Origin: an uncultured Erysipelotrichaceae bacterium
Lineage (GTDB): Bacteria; Bacillota_I; Bacilli_A; RFN20; CAG-826
DNA length: 54,026 bases
Reading direction: 5' to 3'
NCBI GenBank assembly: GCA_902797795.1
Contig: CADBUF010000027.1
Coordinates: forward strand, 1 to 54,026
The notes below the pieces were generated by a model. That model did no database searches. It worked only from the letters and a program-made list of their open reading frames with translations, and was not told the DNA's origin. The translations under genes and the position numbers were made by a program. Positions within the stretch are counted from its first letter, which is position 1. Each line of letters starts with the position of its first letter. Shown piece by piece: positions 49,284 to 54,026 of the stretch.

Positions 49284-51671
49284 ATGAAAAAAACATTTAT
49301 AGTTTCTTGCTATTTTAAAAAGAATTTTGGATCAGCATTACAGGCTTATGCGACTCAATATTTTTTAGACGAAAACGGAATTGATAATGAAACCATTAAT
49401 GTATCATGTCTAAAAGATTTTTCCAAAGGAAAGAAAAAGTATTATCGTTCACAAATTTTTAATTTTAGTTTTTATAAAGCAAAATTTGGAATGATTAGAT
49501 TACTTTTTAAAAAGAGAATTAATAAAAAACTTAAGTCAGGATTTAGGCTTCGTAATAAAGAATTCTTAAAGTTTCAGAATCGCTATTTTAGACTTACCAA
49601 GCCTTTAAAAAAATATAGTGAATTATCAAAACTTTGTGAAGAAGAAGCGTGCAACGTTGTTGTGGGTAGTGATCAGTTGTGGCTTCCTGTTAATGTTGTT
49701 GCGGATTATTACACATTAAATTTTGTTCCAAACAATATCAATAAAGTTTCTTATGCCACAAGCCTGGGAATTAGTAGCTTGCCAAAAAAATATGAAAGTA
49801 GATACACCAATTTTTTGAACCGCTTTAACAAATTGTCTGTTAGAGAATTATCTGGAAAAAAGATAGTTGAGAGCTTGACTAATAAGGAATGCAAGGTGGT
49901 TTGTGATCCAACCTTTCTTTTAACAAAACAAGATTGGGACAAAATAATTGATGATGGTAGATTTGTTGAAGAAAAATATATCTTTTGTTATTTTCTAGGA
50001 AAAACCAAAGAACACAGACAATTTGCCGAAAATATTAGAAAACTTACTGGATATAAAATTGTATCAATCAATCATTGTGATGAGTTTGTCAAATATGATG
50101 ATAAATATTCTGACTTTGCGCCATATAATGTTGGTCCAAGCGAATGGCTAAACCTTATTAAAAATGCCGAATTTGTTTGCACTGATTCATTCCATGGCAC
50201 TGTCTTTTCTCTATTGTTTAATAAACAATTTTTCTCTTTTAGAAGGTTTGCAAAAAAAACATCGTTCTCTACTAATTCTAGATTAGATACATTGCTCGGC
50301 GTTGTTGGATTGCAGAATAGAATATTTTTGGGTAATGAATCTATTGATGAGATAAGTTCGTTGATTGCCAACATTATAGATTATGGAGAAGTTGACTTAA
50401 AAATTAATTCTTATGTTACTTCGTCTAAACAATTTTTCCTTGATGCATTGACAAAAGATTCTTTTGTTAAACAAAAAGGGATATCTATTTATTCAAAACA
50501 AATGTGTTCTGGCTGTAGCGCGTGCAAATCAATTTGTCCAAAGGATGCGATTGAGATGGTTGCTGATGAGGAAGGTTTTTTATACCCGCGTGTTAATCAA
50601 AATAAATGCATTGATTGTCGTCTATGTATTAATACCTGCCCTATCCTGAATTTAAAAAAGGAAAGCAAAAAAGAACAAAAGGCCTTTTTGATTAGAAATC
50701 TTGATGAGAACGTGCTTCTTGAGAGCACTTCTGGTGGATGTTTTTCTGCTTTAGCAGAATGTGTGTTAAAACAAAATGGTGTTGTTTTTGGTGCCTCTTT
50801 TGATGAGAATTACAAAGTAAGACATAAGTATATTGAAAATATCGATGAGTTAAAGCAGTTTAGAAACAGCAAATATGTTCAAAGCGATTTAAAAGATACT
50901 TTTATTGAAGTTAAAAAATATTTGATTGATAAAAGAATTGTTCTTTATTCTGGAACTCCATGTCAAATAGAGGGATTAAAAGCATATTTATTACATTCTC
51001 GTGTTAATATAGACAATCTTTATCTCGTTGATTTAGTTTGTCATAGTGTTCCATCTCCGCTTGTTTGGGAAAAGTACAAGGAAATTAAGGGACAGGATGG
51101 TTGTATGCCTCATTCGTTTAGAAACAAAGAAAAATATGGGTACGAATATTCGCAAATGTGCTTGCAGAAAGGCGACAAGAAGTTATACGTTGGTGTTGAA
51201 TCAGATCCATACTTTAGAGCATTTCTTAGTGACTTAAGTATTAGACCAGCTTGTGTTGCTTGCAAATTTAAAAAGAGATATCGTGAGTCAGACCTTACAT
51301 TATGGGACTGCTTTACTATTCATAAGTTTGATAAATCGTTAGATGATAATAAAGGCGTGACTAGATGTTTGACACATTCACAAAAAGGACTGTTGTTGAT
51401 TGACAAAATTAAAGATAATTGTCTGATTAAAGAAATTGAACCTGACAAGGCTGTTTGTGACGCAAAGGAATTGGTTAGAAGTGCCAATTGGAATATAAAT
51501 CGTGAACAATTCTTTAAAGATGTTAATGGAATGGAAAGTAATCAGTTATTTAAAAAGTGGTTTCCAATAAATGTTAAAGTTAGAACAATGAAATTTATAC
51601 GTGTAAGTCTTGAAAAGCTTGGCATTTATAGACCGGTAAAACGTTTTGCCAAGCGTATAATAGGTAAATAA
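49284..51671 (+). CDS. polysaccharide pyruvyltransferase fused to FrhB-type iron-sulfur protein
   Basis: 795 residues from ATG 49284 (an in-frame TTG at 49263 lacks support). N-terminal ~390 residues: PS_pyruv_trans/CsaB-like domain ('NFGSALQAYATQYFL', 'NVVVGSDQLW', 'SYATSLGISSLP', 'FVCTDSFHGTVFSLLF'), which adds ketal pyruvate from PEP to a sugar. From about 405: two 4Fe-4S ferredoxin motifs 'CSGCSACKSICPKDAI' and 'CIDCRLCINTCPI', then an FrhB (F420 hydrogenase/dehydrogenase beta) domain ('STSGGCFSALAECVL', 'YSGTPCQIEGLKAYL', 'DLVCHSVPSPLVW', 'CKFKKRYRESDLTLWDCF'). In glycan loci this pair is common as separate genes; substrate of the redox half is unknown. Confidence 0.88.
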   Translation: MKKTFIVSCYFKKNFGSALQAYATQYFLDENGIDNETINVSCLKDFSKGKKKYYRSQIFNFSFYKAKFGMIRLLFKKRINKKLKSGFRLRNKEFLKFQNRYFRLTKPLKKYSELSKLCEEEACNVVVGSDQLWLPVNVVADYYTLNFVPNNINKVSYATSLGISSLPKKYESRYTNFLNRFNKLSVRELSGKKIVESLTNKECKVVCDPTFLLTKQDWDKIIDDGRFVEEKYIFCYFLGKTKEHRQFAENIRKLTGYKIVSINHCDEFVKYDDKYSDFAPYNVGPSEWLNLIKNAEFVCTDSFHGTVFSLLFNKQFFSFRRFAKKTSFSTNSRLDTLLGVVGLQNRIFLGNESIDEISSLIANIIDYGEVDLKINSYVTSSKQFFLDALTKDSFVKQKGISIYSKQMCSGCSACKSICPKDAIEMVADEEGFLYPRVNQNKCIDCRLCINTCPILNLKKESKKEQKAFLIRNLDENVLLESTSGGCFSALAECVLKQNGVVFGASFDENYKVRHKYIENIDELKQFRNSKYVQSDLKDTFIEVKKYLIDKRIVLYSGTPCQIEGLKAYLLHSRVNIDNLYLVDLVCHSVPSPLVWEKYKEIKGQDGCMPHSFRNKEKYGYEYSQMCLQKGDKKLYVGVESDPYFRAFLSDLSIRPACVACKFKKRYRESDLTLWDCFTIHKFDKSLDDNKGVTRCLTHSQKGLLLIDKIKDNCLIKEIEPDKAVCDAKELVRSANWNINREQFFKDVNGMESNQLFKKWFPINVKVRTMKFIRVSLEKLGIYRPVKRFAKRIIGK

Positions 51672-51675
51672 TATT

Positions 51676-52788
51676 ATGAGACGTATTTTGTTTTTTGTTG
51701 ATAGATTACTTAGAGGTGGTATTCAATCATTTTTAAAAGTTGTTTGTTCTAATCTTCCAAAAGATAAATTTGATATTAGCATTTTAGTCCTTGACGACGG
51801 AAAAGATTATTCTGAGCTTGAAAAGGAATTTATTGATGTAGGTGTTAAATTATATAAACTTGATGGAATCTGGTTAACTCATTTTTCTGACTACAAAGAA
51901 TACAAAAATAAATTGGATAACTTCTTTTCTTTGAATCAATTTGACATAGTACACATTAATTCGGGGCCTAAAAATTGTGTGGTTGCAAGATACGCAAAAA
52001 AACATAATGTTAAGAAGATTATCTATCATTCCCATAATACGAACTATCAAACAAAGAACCTTTTAAAGAAGTTATATGGCAATTATCTTAAATTTAAAGT
52101 TAAGAAATATTGCACTCATTATCTTGCGTGCTCATATAAGGCTGCAGAGTGGTTGTTTTTTAAGAAGACTTTAAGATCGAGCAATTTCGAGATTATTCAC
52201 AACCCTATTTCCGTAGACGATTTTGCTTTCAATCAAAATAAAAGAAATGTGGTAAGAAATGAATTTGGTTTGGGCAACGACTTCGTTATAGGCAACATTG
52301 GAAGATTTAGCAGGCAAAAAAACCAATCATTTTTAGTTGAAGTTGTTTCTGAGCTATCAAAAATATACCCTAACGTTAAATTGGCCTTTGTTGGCTGTGG
52401 CGAATTAGAGCAAGAGCTTAAAAAACACACTGAAGAATTACATATTATGGAAAATGTAGTTTTCTTTGGATTTAGAAAAGATGTTGAAACCGTTATTAAT
52501 TCATTTGATTTGTTTGTTTTAACTAGTTTGTATGAAGGATATCCAATCGTATCAATAGAAGCGCAAGCCAATGGTCTTCCATGCTTGATGTCAAACACAA
52601 TTACAGAAGAAGCATTATTGAAAGAAAATAGTAATATGCTAGATTTGAAATCTGGTCCAAAGAATTGGGCTAATTTTATATTGTCTAACTATATCAATAA
52701 GCCGAATAAGCGCATTCCGCCTGAAAACATTAACGAATACGGTTGCGACTATATTGTTAATCAATTAATTGAATTTTATGATCGTTAG
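51676..52788 (+). CDS. glycosyltransferase family 4 (EpsF-like)
   Basis: 370 residues, 4 nt after the fusion gene. GT-B enzyme: 'RILFFVDRLLRGGIQSFLKVV' (glycine loop), 'FDIVHINSGPKNCVVARYAK', 'YHSHNTNYQ', and the donor half 'VIGNIGRFSRQKNQSFLVEVV', 'LAFVGCGELEQELK', E-x7-E 'SLYEGYPIVSIEAQANGLP'. Close in motif pattern to EpsF/CapM-type enzymes and to the GT4 module of the triple fusion at 45085. Donor sugar unknown. Confidence 0.92.
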   Translation: MRRILFFVDRLLRGGIQSFLKVVCSNLPKDKFDISILVLDDGKDYSELEKEFIDVGVKLYKLDGIWLTHFSDYKEYKNKLDNFFSLNQFDIVHINSGPKNCVVARYAKKHNVKKIIYHSHNTNYQTKNLLKKLYGNYLKFKVKKYCTHYLACSYKAAEWLFFKKTLRSSNFEIIHNPISVDDFAFNQNKRNVVRNEFGLGNDFVIGNIGRFSRQKNQSFLVEVVSELSKIYPNVKLAFVGCGELEQELKKHTEELHIMENVVFFGFRKDVETVINSFDLFVLTSLYEGYPIVSIEAQANGLPCLMSNTITEEALLKENSNMLDLKSGPKNWANFILSNYINKPNKRIPPENINEYGCDYIVNQLIEFYDR

Positions 52789-52855
52789 TTGCTCACATCT
52801 GAATAAATAAACTTATTAATTGATTCCAATATCAAAGGGTATGAAGGTAAATCAC

Positions 52856-53899
52856 ATGAACAAAATATTATTTGTAATAGGAGCAACAAGCAGTGGTGGC
52901 GCTGAAAAAAGGGCGATTCTAACTGCCACTATATTAAAAGATAGGTTTGATACAAATGTTTTTGCGCTTCACGGCGAAAAAAGTTCAAACATAGATTTTG
53001 TTTTTAAAAAATCGTACAGAGATTATAAAAAAACAAGCGTAAAAAAAAGAATTAGATCTTTGAGAAAATACATTGATACCTATAATCCGGATACTGTTAT
53101 TTCTTTTATGCCACATATTAATTTGATTACAACTTTTGCTTTGAGACCAAAAAAATATAAAAAAATCAAGCATGTTGTTGCCATGGCACATTACTATTTT
53201 GATTTCAAAAATAGTGTATTTCTAAAATATTCAATTAAAAAAGCTGATGCGGTTTATTATCAGAGCGTTGAGCAAAAAGAGTATTTTGATACCAAACATT
53301 TTAATTTTGTTTTAAGCAATCCGATAAAAATCCCGAAATTAGAAAAGAAGAATTGCAAATATAAATTTATATCTGTGGGTAGACTTGAGCCTCAAAAAGA
53401 TTTTGAATTATTAATTAAATCCTTTTATCACATAACAAAAGAAATTTCAGAGGCTTCTTTAGACATATTTGGAAATGGGTCACAAAAGGATAAATTATTA
53501 TCTTTGATTAGTAATCTAAAACTAGAGTCTAAAGTCACTATTCATGAATATACAAAGGATATAGCGAAAGAATATCAATCACATGATGTGTTTTTGTTTA
53601 CCACTAGAAGAGAAGGATTTCCAAACGTTTTAGCAGAAGCTATGGCAAATGGATTGATTTGCTTCTCAACGATATTTAAAACCGGATGCAAAGAATTGCT
53701 GATTGACAATGAAACAGGATATATTTGTTATTCAAGAGATCCTTTTGATTTTTCTAGTATTGTTGTTAACAAACTTAAAGAGTATGATTCGGCAAAAAAA
53801 GTTGCTGAAAATGGTTATGAACATATATCTTCGGTCTGTGACATAAATGTTTTCAAAGATAAAATAGAAGAAAAAATTAAAACGCTTAATAAAATTTAG
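52856..53899 (+). CDS. glycosyltransferase family 4
   Basis: 347 residues. ATG 52856 is chosen because AAGG (52844-52847) lies 8 nt upstream; starts at 52820 or 52841 add a tail foreign to the family. Motifs: 'KILFVIGATSSGGAEKRAIL' (glycine-rich acceptor loop), 'YNPDTVISFMPHINLITTFAL', 'FISVGRLEPQKDFELLIKSF', 'LDIFGNGSQKDKLLSLI', E-x7-E 'TRREGFPNVLAEAMANGL'. Resembles GalNAc-alpha-GalNAc-type and Cap/WbnE-like enzymes; specificity not predictable. A strong terminator follows about 90 nt later. Confidence 0.92.
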   Translation: MNKILFVIGATSSGGAEKRAILTATILKDRFDTNVFALHGEKSSNIDFVFKKSYRDYKKTSVKKRIRSLRKYIDTYNPDTVISFMPHINLITTFALRPKKYKKIKHVVAMAHYYFDFKNSVFLKYSIKKADAVYYQSVEQKEYFDTKHFNFVLSNPIKIPKLEKKNCKYKFISVGRLEPQKDFELLIKSFYHITKEISEASLDIFGNGSQKDKLLSLISNLKLESKVTIHEYTKDIAKEYQSHDVFLFTTRREGFPNVLAEAMANGLICFSTIFKTGCKELLIDNETGYICYSRDPFDFSSIVVNKLKEYDSAKKVAENGYEHISSVCDINVFKDKIEEKIKTLNKI

Positions 53900-53980
53900 C
53901 ATTTTGTTGCCACTTATTTTAATAAGCAGTTATTCTTTTATACAACTATTATCTTATAAATTTTTATAAAAAGATACGAC

Positions 53981-54007
53981 AAAAAGAAGCAAAAGCTTTG
54001 CTTTTTT
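53981..54007 (+). terminator. Rho-independent terminator
   Basis: Stem AAGCAAA (53987-53993)/TTTGCTT (53997-54003), loop AGC, followed by a run of T to 54007 and preceded by five A. Ends the second polysaccharide block; the A/T flanks could allow some activity in both directions. Confidence 0.85.
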
Positions 54008-54026
54008 AAAAACTAGAGATTTTAGC

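Noticed and set aside
1-54026. Alternative genetic code (TGA = Trp) as in Mycoplasma
   Set aside because: Several genes end at TGA with tight ATGA overlaps to the next gene, and Trp positions in conserved motifs are TGG.
1-54026. Insertion sequences or transposases
   Set aside because: No DDE, HUH or serine-recombinase motif and no terminal inverted repeats were found. The pRiA4b ORF-3-like gene at the left edge only hints at mobile DNA outside the window.

Overview
The window is strongly AT-rich and uses the standard code: TGA ends several genes and Trp is encoded by TGG. Gene order, Shine-Dalgarno sites (AAGGAG type), sigma-A-like promoters, a LicD-type protein, EpsG- and VanZ-like proteins and TupA-like ATP-grasp enzymes point to a low-GC Gram-positive, most likely an uncultured gut Bacilli member (Erysipelotrichia/RF39-like). 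The taxon is inference. No rRNA, tRNA, CRISPR array or intact transposase was seen.

Layout. (1) 1-1973: a 5'-truncated pRiA4b ORF-3-like gene, a small two-TM protein and a hypothetical protein. (2) 2116-21734: a dense exopolysaccharide/capsule operon: initiating phosphoglycosyltransferase, TupA-like ATP-grasp, TviB-type nucleotide-sugar dehydrogenase, about eight glycosyltransferases, a flippase fused to a GT4 glycosyltransferase, DUF1796 protein, LicD, EpsG-like polymerase, an FtsX-like membrane protein, a polysaccharide deacetylase, UDP-galactopyranose mutase and a hexapeptide acyltransferase. One GT4 gene in the middle lies on the opposite strand. A 31-residue lipopeptide ORF with a strong RBS follows. 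(3) 22.1-40.7 kb: a defence and conflict island. It holds a truncated SIR2 gene, a RelA/SpoT-type toxin with a Panacea-like partner, a Fic enzyme behind a dense operator array, a DUF2971 protein, an AbiEi-like regulator with an unknown membrane protein, an AAA/DUF4143 ATPase, a GHKL ATPase with a C-terminal nuclease-like motif, a beheaded SF1 helicase, a four-gene operon SatD-DUF3307-PycC-PycTM (Pycsar plus a second cyclase-fold/membrane pair), and an ABC three-component system. Between them are gene fragments, a duplicated ~260-bp segment and a duplicated inverted-repeat element, all signs of repeated cassette turnover. (4) 41.3-53.9 kb: surface polysaccharide genes resume: two ATP-grasp enzymes, a Big_2-VanZ fusion, a flippase-polymerase-GT4 triple fusion, a pyruvyltransferase-FrhB fusion and two GT4 enzymes, closed by a clear terminator.

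How it works together. The polysaccharide genes can supply the initiating lipid-linked sugar, UDP-linked uronate and galactofuranose donors, chain extension, decoration (acetyl, phospho-group, pyruvyl, amino-acid-like ligation), export and polymerisation. There are two flippases and two polymerase-like modules but only one initiating transferase. Surface-glycan and defence genes are intermixed, consistent with a hypervariable surface/defence locus.

A recurrent regulatory feature: seven genes that start a transcription unit have a sigma-A -10 box ending only 6-9 nt before the start codon, so their mRNAs are probably leaderless or nearly so, whereas operon-internal genes often carry Shine-Dalgarno sites. 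The strongest candidates for new biology are the SatD-DUF3307-PycC-PycTM operon, the AbiEi-like/membrane-protein pair, and the duplicated noncoding elements in the island.
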